Part shown: in pieces, positions 56,615 to 64,000 of the stretch | How positions within the stretch are numbered: the stretch's first letter is position 1 | Layout of the letters: each line of letters begins with the position of its first letter | DNA from: Actinomycetota bacterium | GTDB taxonomy: Bacteria > Actinomycetota > Thermoleophilia > Solirubrobacterales > Solirubrobacteraceae | NCBI GenBank assembly: GCA_018268595.1 | Contig: JAFDWH010000017.1 | Location: 1 to 64,000 of the forward strand | Direction: 5' to 3' | DNA length: 64,000 nt | Program-made: the position numbers and the translations under genes | Notes under the pieces: model-generated | The model's database searches: none | What the model was told of the DNA's origin: nothing | The model's input: only the letters and a program-made list of their open reading frames with translations

Positions 56615-56655
56615 CTCCCAGGAATCTCCCAGCCTTCTCCGCCAGAATCCTGCGC

Positions 56656-57357
56656 ATGGGCGAGAACGGCAGCGGTCCGACGCGGGTGCTCGTCGTCGAC
56701 GACGAGCCGAACATCGTCGACGTGATCGCGATGGCGCTGCGCTTCGAGGGCTTCGAGGTCGAGTCGGCCGGCACCGGCGCCGAGGCGCTGACGAAGGTGC
56801 GCGACACGCGTCCGCACGTGATGCTGCTCGACGTGATGCTGCCCGACATGGAGGGCTTCGACGTCGCTCGCCGGCTCGGCGCCGAGCGGGCACGGGTGCC
56901 GATCATCTTCCTGACCGCGCGCGACGCGACGGAGGACAGAGTGCGCGGCCTCACGGTCGGCGGCGACGACTACGTCACGAAGCCGTTCAGCCTCGAGGAG
57001 CTGATCGCGCGCGTGCGCGCGCTGCTGCGCCGCTCCGGCGCCGCCGGCGTGGACGGCAGCGTCCTCACGTTCGCCGACGTCGAGCTGGACGACGACGCGC
57101 ACGAGGTCACGCGCGCCGGACAGCTGGTCGAGCTGACGCCGACCGAGTACCGGCTGCTGCGGTACCTGATGCTCAACCCGCGCCGCGTGCTGTCGCGCCA
57201 GCAGCTGCTCGAGCATGTGTGGGACTACGACTTCGGCGGCGACGCGCGCGTGCTGGAGACGTACGTCTCCTATCTGCGCCGCAAGCTCGACGAGCACGGG
57301 CCGCCGCTGATCCACACCGTGCGCGGCATCGGCTACGTGCTGCGGCTGCCGCGCTGA
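56656..57357 (+). CDS. OmpR/PhoB-type response regulator (MprA/TrcR-like)
   Basis: A 233-aa regulator. The receiver domain contains VVDDEPNIVDVIAMALRFEGFEV, the phosphorylated Asp in MLLDVMLPDMEG, LTARDATEDRVRGL and YVTKPFSLEEL. The winged helix contains LTPTEYRLLRYLMLNPRRVLSRQQLLEHVWDYDFGG. It precedes its sensor kinase by 15 bases. Confidence 0.94.
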   Translation: MGENGSGPTRVLVVDDEPNIVDVIAMALRFEGFEVESAGTGAEALTKVRDTRPHVMLLDVMLPDMEGFDVARRLGAERARVPIIFLTARDATEDRVRGLTVGGDDYVTKPFSLEELIARVRALLRRSGAAGVDGSVLTFADVELDDDAHEVTRAGQLVELTPTEYRLLRYLMLNPRRVLSRQQLLEHVWDYDFGGDARVLETYVSYLRRKLDEHGPPLIHTVRGIGYVLRLPR

Positions 57358-57372
57358 GGCCGGGTCGCCGCG

Positions 57373-58818
57373 ATGCACTCGCTGCGCGCACGCCTCGTCG
57401 CCGGCCTCCTCGCGCTCGCCGCGATCGGGCTGCTGGTGCTGGGCGGGATCACCTACGCCGAGCAGCGCGCGTTCCTCTACGACCGCGTCGACCAGCAGCT
57501 GCAGGGCGCGATCCGCCCGGTCTCGGCGGCGCTCGACGGCCGCTTCGGCCCGCCGCCCGGCGTGCGCGGCGACGGCGCCGGTGCCGGCGAGGGCGAGGGC
57601 GGCCCCGGCTTCGGCCTGCCGGCCGGCACCTACGGCGAGCACCGCGACGCGAGCGGGCAGGTGCTCGCCTCGACCGTCCAGCAGAGCTACGGTGAGACGC
57701 AGGTCGCGCGCCGGCCGTCGCTGCCCGCCGGCCTCGCGCTCGGGCGGCCCGTCAGCGTCTCCGGTGGCAACGGCACCGACTACCGCGCGCTGGCCGTGCC
57801 CGACCCGCGCGGCGACGGCGTCAACGTCGTCGCGATCCCGCTGTCGGAGACGGCGCGCACGCTCGACCGCCTGCTGCTCGTCGAGGCGCTCGTGATCGCG
57901 GCGGTGCTGCTCGCGCTCGGCCTCGCGGCGCGCTTCGTCGTGCGCGTCGGGCTGCTGCCGCTCGAGCGGATGGGGCACACGGCTGGCGCGATCGCCGCCG
58001 GCGACCTGTCGCAGCGCGTCGAGCCGGACGACCCGCGCACCGAGGTCGGGCGGCTCGGGCTCGCGCTCAACGCGATGCTGGAGCGGCTCGAGCGCGCGTT
58101 CGCCGGCCAGAAGGCGAGCGAGGAGCGGCTGCGCCGCTTCCTCGCCGACGCCTCGCACGAGCTGCGCACGCCGCTGCAGTCGATCCGCGGCTACGCGGAG
58201 CTGTTCCGCATCGGCGCCGCGCGTGAGCCGGACGAGGTCGACACGGCGATGCGCCGCATCGAGCAGGAGTCGGCGCGCATGGGCGTGCTGGTGGAGGACC
58301 TGCTGACGCTCGCGCGGCTCGACGAGACGCGCGTCGGCGAGCGCGTCGAGGTCGACCTCGCGGCGCTCGCGCGCGACGCCGTCTCCGACGCCAGCGCGGC
58401 CGCGCCCGAGCGGACGATCTCGCTCGACGCCCCCGAGCGCGACGAGCGCGTGCTGGGCGACCCGCACCAGCTCGCGCAGGTGCTGGCGAACCTGCTGCGC
58501 AACGCGCTCGTGCACACGCCGCCCGGCACGCCGATCGAGGTGACCGTCGCGGCGGAGGGGGAGGAGGCGCGGCTCGCGGTGCGCGACCACGGCCCGGGCC
58601 TGCCCCCGGATCACGACTCGGCCGCGCTGTTCGAGCGCTTCTGGCGCGCGGAGGGCGGGCGCAAGCAGGGCAAGGCGGGCGCCGGCCTCGGCCTCGCGAT
58701 CGTCGCCGGCGTCGTCGCCCGCCACGGCGGCCGCGTCGCGGCGGCGGACGCGCCCGGCGGGGGCGCCGTCTTCAGCGTGTGGCTGCCGCTCGCGCCCACT
58801 CCGGTTTCGCGCGCATAG
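57373..58818 (+). CDS. Sensor histidine kinase with HAMP domain
   Basis: A 481-aa kinase. Helix 1 (residues 8-30) and helix 2 (about 170-195) flank an extracytoplasmic domain of about 140 residues with a Gly-rich loop (GDGAGAGEGEGG). A HAMP domain follows. The phosphorylated His is in FLADASHELRTPLQSIRGY, and the ATP-binding domain shows LLRNALVHTPPG, VRDHGPGLP, FERFWRAEGG and GAGLGLAIVAGVVARHGG. It pairs with the regulator upstream. Confidence 0.94.
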   Translation: MHSLRARLVAGLLALAAIGLLVLGGITYAEQRAFLYDRVDQQLQGAIRPVSAALDGRFGPPPGVRGDGAGAGEGEGGPGFGLPAGTYGEHRDASGQVLASTVQQSYGETQVARRPSLPAGLALGRPVSVSGGNGTDYRALAVPDPRGDGVNVVAIPLSETARTLDRLLLVEALVIAAVLLALGLAARFVVRVGLLPLERMGHTAGAIAAGDLSQRVEPDDPRTEVGRLGLALNAMLERLERAFAGQKASEERLRRFLADASHELRTPLQSIRGYAELFRIGAAREPDEVDTAMRRIEQESARMGVLVEDLLTLARLDETRVGERVEVDLAALARDAVSDASAAAPERTISLDAPERDERVLGDPHQLAQVLANLLRNALVHTPPGTPIEVTVAAEGEEARLAVRDHGPGLPPDHDSAALFERFWRAEGGRKQGKAGAGLGLAIVAGVVARHGGRVAAADAPGGGAVFSVWLPLAPTPVSRA

Positions 58819-58840
58819 CGATCCGGACATCACTGATCGC

Positions 58841-59248
58841 GTGAGCCGCTCCCCCCGACTGCTCGCCGCGTCGCTGCTCGTGTGCGCGCTGCTCGTCGTC
58901 GCGAGCGGCTGCGGCAGCAGCAAGCCGGGCTACTGCGCCGACCGCACGAAGCTCCAGAACTCGGTCAAGAGCCTCACGAGCCTCAGCCCGTCCGCCGGCC
59001 TGAGCGGGCTGCAGGCGGAGCTGAAACAGCTGCAGAGCGAGGTGAACGCGCTCGTCGCCTCGGCCAAGAGCGACTTCCCGAGCGAGACGAGCGCGATCAG
59101 AACGTCGTTCGAGCAGCTCGCGACCGACGTGAGAGCGCTGCCGTCGAACCCCTCGACGCAGCAGATCGCCGCGCTCGCCTCCGACGCCTCGGCCGCCGTC
59201 AGCGCGGTCAGCGGCTTCGTCAACGCGACGAAGTCGAAGTGCGACTGA
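58841..59248 (+). CDS. Lipoprotein of unknown function
   Basis: A 135-aa lipoprotein from GTG 58841. The signal peptide ends in the lipobox VASGC. The mature part is helical and coiled-coil-prone (LSGLQAELKQLQSEVNALVASAKSDFPSETSAIRTSFEQL), with two further cysteines (GYCADR and the terminal KCD). It follows the kinase gene by 22 bases and could be an accessory sensor or target of that system. Confidence 0.8.
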   Translation: MSRSPRLLAASLLVCALLVVASGCGSSKPGYCADRTKLQNSVKSLTSLSPSAGLSGLQAELKQLQSEVNALVASAKSDFPSETSAIRTSFEQLATDVRALPSNPSTQQIAALASDASAAVSAVSGFVNATKSKCD

Positions 59249-59257
59249 GGAGACCGC

Positions 59258-59839
59258 CTACGCCGAACCGCGCTTGTCCTTGCGCTGGTCGATCGCGACG
59301 CCGCCGAGCAGCGTGACGGCGCGCACGTGGATCACGGGCGAGCCGGGCAGCGGCGGCCCGACCGGCCGCTTGTCGCTCTTGCCGCCGAGCAGCGACGCGC
59401 CCGACAGCTGGATCGAGACGCCGGGCGGGGCGGTCAGCGAGACGCCGCCGAAGACGGCGAGCACGGCGATCGTCGAGAGCGGCGCCTCGACCTGGGCGCT
59501 GCCGAGGTCGGCGGACACGCCGCCGAAGACGGCGAGGATCCGCAGGTGGCGGGGAAGCCGCCAGCGGCCGCGCTGGTCGGTCCCGCCGAAGATCCCGATG
59601 AGCGTGCGCGAGCGGGTCGAGACGGGCGTGGGCGGCTCGCGCGCGATCGGCGCGGTCGCGGCCTCGAGCGCGGCGGGGGTCGTCGCGGCGGCGATCGCGG
59701 CCGCGCAGGCGGCGTACTCGTCGAGCGTCAGCTCGCCGCCGGTGGCGTGACGCGTCAGCCGCGCGAGCGCGGCGTCGCGGTCGAGCGCGACGCCGTCCGG
59801 CGAAGCCGTCGTGATGGAGGTGGGGGTCGGCTCGGTCAT
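59258..59839 (-). CDS. DUF1707 protein with LiaF-like C-terminal region
   Basis: A 193-aa protein. The N-terminal DUF1707 motif (DRDAALARLTRHATGGELTLDEYAACAAAI) is common in actinobacterial regulators of unknown role. The C-terminal half has repeated FGG turns (LIGIFGGTD, LAVFGGVS twice, LLGGVAID), as in the LiaF/DUF2154 cell-wall stress fold. I infer a cell-envelope-stress-related protein. Alternative start: ATG at 59851. Confidence 0.82.
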   Translation of the reverse strand: MTEPTPTSITTASPDGVALDRDAALARLTRHATGGELTLDEYAACAAAIAAATTPAALEAATAPIAREPPTPVSTRSRTLIGIFGGTDQRGRWRLPRHLRILAVFGGVSADLGSAQVEAPLSTIAVLAVFGGVSLTAPPGVSIQLSGASLLGGKSDKRPVGPPLPGSPVIHVRAVTLLGGVAIDQRKDKRGSA

Positions 59840-59949
59840 GCGACCGATCATGGCTCGTGTCCCCGGGCGCGGGCATCCGTAGCCCACCCGGATCGCGACG
59901 CGCCCAGACTCCCGATGCCCGCCGGCGCGGACGCTGCGACGCTGAAGCC

Positions 59950-60474
59950 ATGGCCAAGGTGCTCGTCGCATACGGCTCCAAGCGCGGCGCGACCGCGGAG
60001 ATCGCCGAGGCGATCGCCGCCGTCCTGCGCGAGCCCGGCCATACGGTCGACTGCGCCGAGGCCGGGACGGTCGGCGCGCTCGACGGCTACGACGCCGTCG
60101 TGCTCGGCAGCGCCGTCTACATGAGACGCTGGCGCGGCGACGCGCGCCACTTCCTGCGCAAGCACCGCCACGCGTTGGAGGAACTGCCGCTGTGGATCTT
60201 CAGCTCCGGACCGGTCGGCGACCCGGCGAAGGACAACGACGCCTGGACCGAGCCGCGCCACACGATGCGCAAGGCCGAGCAGCTCGGCGCGCGCGAGCAC
60301 GTCGTGTTCGGCGGGCGCGTGCCGGCCGAGCCGCACGGGCGCATCGAGCAGTCGATGGTCGAGAACACGCCCGAGCAGTGGCGCGACCGCCGCGATTGGG
60401 ACGCGATCAGCGCCTGGGCGCGCGGCATCGCCGCGCAGCTCCCGACCGCCGGCGCGCGCCCGGCGGCGGCGTAG
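59950..60474 (+). CDS. Flavodoxin-domain protein (HemG-like)
   Basis: A 174-aa flavodoxin-fold protein. The FMN phosphate loop is VAYGSKRGATAEIAEAIA, followed by YDAVVLGSAVYMRRWRGDARHFL and LPLWIFSSGPVG. It resembles menaquinone-dependent protoporphyrinogen oxidases of the HemG type, although those lie in haem operons and this gene stands alone. General flavin electron transfer is the safe call. Confidence 0.87.
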   Translation: MAKVLVAYGSKRGATAEIAEAIAAVLREPGHTVDCAEAGTVGALDGYDAVVLGSAVYMRRWRGDARHFLRKHRHALEELPLWIFSSGPVGDPAKDNDAWTEPRHTMRKAEQLGAREHVVFGGRVPAEPHGRIEQSMVENTPEQWRDRRDWDAISAWARGIAAQLPTAGARPAAA

Positions 60475-60497
60475 GGCGCCCGCAGTACCCTCCCGGC

Positions 60498-60917
60498 ATG
60501 GAGGGAGGGCGCCTGCAGCGCGTCGCGCTCGCCGCCGCGGCGGCGTTCGTGACGGTCAACATCTGGACCGGAGCGCCGCTGCTCGCGCTGTGGGTCGGCT
60601 CCCAGACCGCCGGGCCGAGCGGCCTCAGCATGACTGCCGTCGGCGTCGTCGTGGTCGTGCTGATCGCGCTCGTGCTGGCGCTGACCGCGCTGCTGACGCG
60701 CATCAACGCGCGCTACGACCGCGCCGCCGGGCGCGTCGTGGACCGCCGCGTCTCGCCGTGGATGCGCTCGATGCGCGCCGAGCGCGACGACGCCACGCGG
60801 GCGAGACAGGGCACGAGCGCGGTCGAGCGCGTCGTCGTCTGGAGCGTCAGCGCCGCCGTGCTCGTCTTCAACGTGTGGTTCTTCTTCTTCAGCGGCTCGC
60901 CGCTGGGGAACGGCTGA
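60498..60917 (+). CDS. Small integral membrane protein, hypothetical
   Basis: A 139-aa protein with three hydrophobic segments ([61 protein letters not shown]). A charged cytoplasmic loop (NARYDRAAGRVVDRRVSPWMRSMRAERDD) lies between helices 2 and 3. No family is recognised. Its 3' end overlaps the convergent MFS gene by 29 bases. Confidence 0.8.
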   Translation: MEGGRLQRVALAAAAAFVTVNIWTGAPLLALWVGSQTAGPSGLSMTAVGVVVVVLIALVLALTALLTRINARYDRAAGRVVDRRVSPWMRSMRAERDDATRARQGTSAVERVVVWSVSAAVLVFNVWFFFFSGSPLGNG

Positions 60918-62376
60918 CGGGCCGCAGCGGCGTCCCGCAGACGGGGCACTCGTACTCGGGCAGCTCCTCGTCGCGCTTCAGCACGTGCGGGTCGATCGTC
61001 AGCCAGGCGAGCAGGCCGCCGAGCGCGGCGAGCGCGGCCGTCACGCGCATCGCCGTGTGGAAGCCGTCCGTCATCGCGCGCGGGTCGTAGAAGGCGTCGC
61101 CGGTGAGGCCGCCGACGAGCGGCAGCACCGCGACCGCGAGCAGGCCGGCGACGCGCGAGACGGCGTTGTTGACGCCTGACGCGATCCCCGCGTGGCGCGC
61201 CTCCGCCGCCGCCAGCACGGTCGCCGTGACGGGCGCGACGACGAGCGTCAGCCCGAGCCCGAACACGACGACCGCGGGCAGCACGCTCGCCACGTAGGTG
61301 TCGCCCGGGTCGATGCGCGTCATCAGCAGCATCCCGGCCGCGATCCCCAGCGGACCGACGGTCAACGGCAACCGCGGGCCGACGGCCTGCGCGAGCGCGC
61401 CGGCGCGCGCCGACAGCGTCAGCATCAGCGCCGTCACCGGCAGCGACGCCGCGCCCGCCGCGACCGGCGACCAGCCCATCGCGATCTGCAGGAACGCGAC
61501 CAGCAGGAAGAAGACGCCGCCGAGCGCGGCGTAGACGACGACCGTCACGAGGTTGGCCGCGCTGAACTGGCGGTTGGCGAACAGCGACAGCGGCAGCATC
61601 GGGCTCGGCGTGCGCCGCTCGTGCACGACGAACGCGACGAGCGCCAGCACGCCGGCGACGGCGGCGGTCCACACGGCGGCCGTCATCCCGTTGGGCGCCT
61701 CGATCAGCGCGTACGTCGTGCCCGCCAGGCCGAGCGCCGCGAGCCCCGCGCCGAGCAGGTCGAGCCGCCCGCTCGCCGTCGGGTCGCGCGTCTCCGGCAC
61801 GCGCCGCGGCGCCGTCAGGCACACGAACAGGCCGAGCGGCAGGTTGATCAGGAAGACCGCCCGCCACGAGACGGCGTCGACCAGCCAGCCGCCGAGCAGC
61901 GGGCCGAGCGCCGCGCCGACGCCCGTCAGCCCCGACCACGCGCCGATCGCGCGCGCCCGGTCGGCACGCCGGAAGCTGCTCTCGATCAGCGCGAGCGAGC
62001 CGGGCGTCAGCAGCGCGCCGCCGACGCCCTGCAGCAGCCGCGCGGCGATCAGCACGCCGGCGGTCGGGGCGAGCGCGCACAGCGCGGAGGCGAGCGTGAA
62101 CCAGGCGACGCCGACGGTGAAGATCGCGCGGCGGCCGTAGCGGTCGCCGAGCGAGCCGCCCAGCAGGATCAACGACGCGAGCGACAGCAGGTAGCCGTTG
62201 AGCATCCACTGCAGCTGGCTCGTGGTCGCGTTCAGGTCCTTGCCGATCGCCGGCAGCGCGACGTTCACGACGGTCCCGTCGAGGAACGCGATCCCCGAGC
62301 CGAGCACCGCGATCGTGAGGATCCAGCGGCCGGGACCGCTGTCGAACGCGATCGTCCCGGCGCCGTCTGCGCTCAT
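60889..62376 (-). CDS. MFS drug efflux transporter, DHA2 family, with C-terminal zinc-ribbon tail
   Basis: A 495-aa transporter with about 14 helices. Markers are [36 protein letters not shown] (motif A), [19 protein letters not shown] (motif B) and [26 protein letters not shown] (motif C). The last 40 residues ([25 protein letters not shown]) add a C-x2-C knuckle unusual for this family. The ATG at 62376 overlaps the luciferase-like gene stop (ATGA), so the pump is coupled to that enzyme. Confidence 0.92.
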   Translation of the reverse strand: MSADGAGTIAFDSGPGRWILTIAVLGSGIAFLDGTVVNVALPAIGKDLNATTSQLQWMLNGYLLSLASLILLGGSLGDRYGRRAIFTVGVAWFTLASALCALAPTAGVLIAARLLQGVGGALLTPGSLALIESSFRRADRARAIGAWSGLTGVGAALGPLLGGWLVDAVSWRAVFLINLPLGLFVCLTAPRRVPETRDPTASGRLDLLGAGLAALGLAGTTYALIEAPNGMTAAVWTAAVAGVLALVAFVVHERRTPSPMLPLSLFANRQFSAANLVTVVVYAALGGVFFLLVAFLQIAMGWSPVAAGAASLPVTALMLTLSARAGALAQAVGPRLPLTVGPLGIAAGMLLMTRIDPGDTYVASVLPAVVVFGLGLTLVVAPVTATVLAAAEARHAGIASGVNNAVSRVAGLLAVAVLPLVGGLTGDAFYDPRAMTDGFHTAMRVTAALAALGGLLAWLTIDPHVLKRDEELPEYECPVCGTPLRPVSRSPAASR

Positions 62377-63407
62377 GCTGCGACGGCCAGCGCCTCGCGT
62401 ACGCGCGGCGCGACCTCGGTCCCGAGCAGCTCGATCGCGCGCAGCACCTGGTCGTGCGCGAGGCCGCCCATGCCCATGTGCGCGAGGAAGCGCGTGTGCC
62501 CGAACAGCTCGTGCTGGGCGACGATCTTGTCGGCCACCTGCTGTGGGTCGCCGACGAACAGATGTCCCCGCGGCGTGCGGCCGGCCTCGAACTGCTGGCG
62601 CACGAGCGGCGGCCAGCCGCGCTCGCGGCCGATGCGGTTCATCATCGCCGCGTAGGCGGGGAACAGCTCGTCGGCGGCCTGCTGCGCGTCGGGTGCGACG
62701 TGCGCGTGCGAGTTGATCGCGATCTGCGCCTGCTCGGCGTCGTGGCCGCCGCGCCGCAGCGCCTCGCGGTACAGCTCGGCGAACGGCGCGAAGCGGGCCG
62801 GCTCGCCGCCGATGATCGCGATCACGAGCGGCAGCCCGAGCAGGCCGGCGCGCGCGACCGACTGCGGGGAGCCGCCGACGCCGATCCACACCGGCAGCGG
62901 GTCCTGCAGCGGGCGCGGGTAGACGCCGGCGTCGGTCAGCGCGGCGCGGTGCCGGCCGGAGCCCGACCAGGTGACGCGCTCGGACGCGCGCGCCGCCAGC
63001 AGCAGCTCGAGCTTCTCGGCGAACAGCTCGTCGTAGTCGTCGAGCGCGTCGCCGAACAGCGGATAGGACTCGGTGAACGAGCCGCGCCCGGCGATGATCT
63101 CGGCGCGCCCGTCGGAGAGGCCGTCGAGCGTCGCGAACTGCTCCAGCACGCGCACCGGGTCGTCGGTCGAGAGGACCGTCACCGCGCTCGTCAGGCGGAT
63201 CCGTCTGGTGCGCGTCGCGGCGCCGGCGAGCGCGACGGCCGGCGCCGAGACGGCGAAGTCGGGGCGGTGGTGCTCGCCGACGCCGAACACGTCGAGCCCG
63301 ACCGCGTCGGCCAGCTCGATCTCCTCGACCAGCTCGCGCAGGCGCCGCGCGGGGGAGATGCCTGCGGCGAGGTCCGCGAAGCTCGTGACGCCGATCTCCA
63401 TCGCCAT
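62373..63407 (-). CDS. LLM-class flavin-dependent monooxygenase
   Basis: A 344-aa bacterial luciferase-like enzyme (alpha/beta barrel, F420 or FMN). Typical segments are [72 protein letters not shown], and [23 protein letters not shown]. The C-terminus has [15 protein letters not shown]. It is co-transcribed with the MFS pump, which suggests detoxification or modification and export of a small molecule. Confidence 0.93.
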   Translation of the reverse strand: MAMEIGVTSFADLAAGISPARRLRELVEEIELADAVGLDVFGVGEHHRPDFAVSAPAVALAGAATRTRRIRLTSAVTVLSTDDPVRVLEQFATLDGLSDGRAEIIAGRGSFTESYPLFGDALDDYDELFAEKLELLLAARASERVTWSGSGRHRAALTDAGVYPRPLQDPLPVWIGVGGSPQSVARAGLLGLPLVIAIIGGEPARFAPFAELYREALRRGGHDAEQAQIAINSHAHVAPDAQQAADELFPAYAAMMNRIGRERGWPPLVRQQFEAGRTPRGHLFVGDPQQVADKIVAQHELFGHTRFLAHMGMGGLAHDQVLRAIELLGTEVAPRVREALAVAA

Positions 63408-63472
63408 GCACCCTACGCGCTGCCCGTCGATCTGCGCGGGGCGCGGAGCGGCGCGCTACCGTCGGGCACGCG

Positions 63473-64000
63473 ATGCACGTCTTCCTCGCGGGTGCGAGCG
63501 GCGCGATCGGCCGCGCGCTGGTCCCGCTCCTGATCGGCAACGGGCACACGGTCACCGGCACCACGCGCAGCGCCGCGAAGGCGGAGCGGCTGCGCGCGCT
63601 CGGGGCCGAGCCCGTCGTGCTCGACGGCCTCGACCGCGACGCCGTGCTGGCCGCCGTCGCGGCCGCGAAGCCGGACGCGATCGTCCACCAGATGACCGCG
63701 CTCGCCGGCCTCGGCGACATGCGCCACATCGAGCGCGCGTTCGCGCAGACGAACCGGCTGCGCACGGAGGGCACCGACCACCTGCTCGCGGCGGCGCGCG
63801 CGAGCGGCGTCGAGCGCGTGGTCGCGCAGAGTTACGCCGGCTGGCCCTACGCGCGCGTCGGCGGGCCGGTCAAGACGGAGGACGATCCGCTCGACCCCGA
63901 CCCCCCGCGCGAGCTGCGCACGACGCTCGCCGCGATCCGCCACCTGGAGTCCGCCGTGAGCGAGGCCGGCGGCGTCGCGCTGCGCTACGGCGGCCTCTAC
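63473..64000 (+). CDS. NAD-dependent epimerase/dehydratase family protein, 5' part only
   Basis: The first 176 residues of an extended SDR. The Rossmann motif is FLAGASGAIGRALVPLLIGNGHTVTGTTRS, followed by VVLDGLDRDAVLAAVAAAKPDAIVHQMTAL and GVERVVAQSYAGWPY. The gene runs past the window end. It starts 66 bases from the divergent monooxygenase. The substrate is unknown; many relatives act on nucleotide sugars or flavonoid-like compounds. Confidence 0.9.
   Translation, partial: MHVFLAGASGAIGRALVPLLIGNGHTVTGTTRSAAKAERLRALGAEPVVLDGLDRDAVLAAVAAAKPDAIVHQMTALAGLGDMRHIERAFAQTNRLRTEGTDHLLAAARASGVERVVAQSYAGWPYARVGGPVKTEDDPLDPDPPRELRTTLAAIRHLESAVSEAGGVALRYGGLY

Noticed and set aside
1-64000. CRISPR arrays, insertion-sequence transposases or rRNA genes
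   Set aside because: No regularly spaced repeats, no transposase motifs and no rRNA sequence were seen. The only mobile element supported is the tRNA-Pro island.

Overview
The window is very GC-rich, densely coded actinobacterial chromosome. Codon use is dominated by G/C third positions and operons are joined by ATGA, GTGA or TGATG overlaps. The gene content includes paired ECF42 sigma factors with DGPF/YCII proteins, a DUF2600 protein, several PadR regulators and secreted orphan proteins. My inference is a soil member of the Thermoleophilia (Solirubrobacterales, Conexibacter- or Solirubrobacter-like). There is no rRNA or marker gene here that proves it.

Layout. The 3' end of pntB (1-405) is followed by PadR/ABC/ABC/FtsX cluster A on the minus strand (452-4996). 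Two secreted orphans come next (5434-6430), then YCII + ECF42 pair 1 (6442-8147), a CPA2 antiporter and two paralogous XRE regulators with palindromic operators (9489-10066). A PadR + ABC-2 drug exporter operon (10414-12886), YCII + ECF42 pair 2 (12891-14416), a DipZ-like redox protein with a two-component system (14529-18131), metabolic genes (NUDIX, SDR, thiolase) and two tRNA genes (Gly, Pro) follow.

The 3' half of tRNA-Pro is duplicated exactly (44 bp) at 22178-22221 and 28546-28589. The duplication bounds a 6.4-kb integrative element. It carries a tyrosine recombinase, a helix-turn-helix/PIN toxin-antitoxin pair, an 84-aa cysteine protein and a 1266-aa STAND-type P-loop NTPase. The NTPase has a candidate nuclease-like N-terminus and a helical-repeat C-terminus, the architecture of antiviral STAND defence proteins. 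This is the strongest candidate for an undescribed system. Just outside lies a decayed ParE/HEPN toxin fusion beside an intact Phd antitoxin.

From 29.6 to 43.7 kb are a secreted protein, a giant LuxR (LAL) regulator, a GGDEF protein, a DHA2 efflux pump with a divergent MarR, and an apparent iron-uptake operon. In that operon a lipoprotein and an FTR1 permease are each preceded by the same TTAGGG-N8-TTAGGG repeat, and FTR1 is translationally coupled to a hydantoinase-family protein. From 43.8 to 50.2 kb is a second, paralogous PadR/degenerate ABC/intact ABC/FtsX cluster followed by a DUF2600 terpene-synthase-like gene and an orphan degenerate ABC protein. A low-GC secreted gene stands alone at 50972-51910.

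The last 12 kb holds DUF2461 and DUF488 genes, a VapBC pair, an aldo/keto reductase, an MNT-HEPN pair, a second two-component system, a DUF1707 protein, a flavodoxin, an MFS pump coupled to a luciferase-like monooxygenase, and the start of an epimerase. Recurring themes are toxin-antitoxin modules (three apparently intact, one decayed), drug-efflux loci under PadR or MarR control, and duplicated regulatory cassettes.
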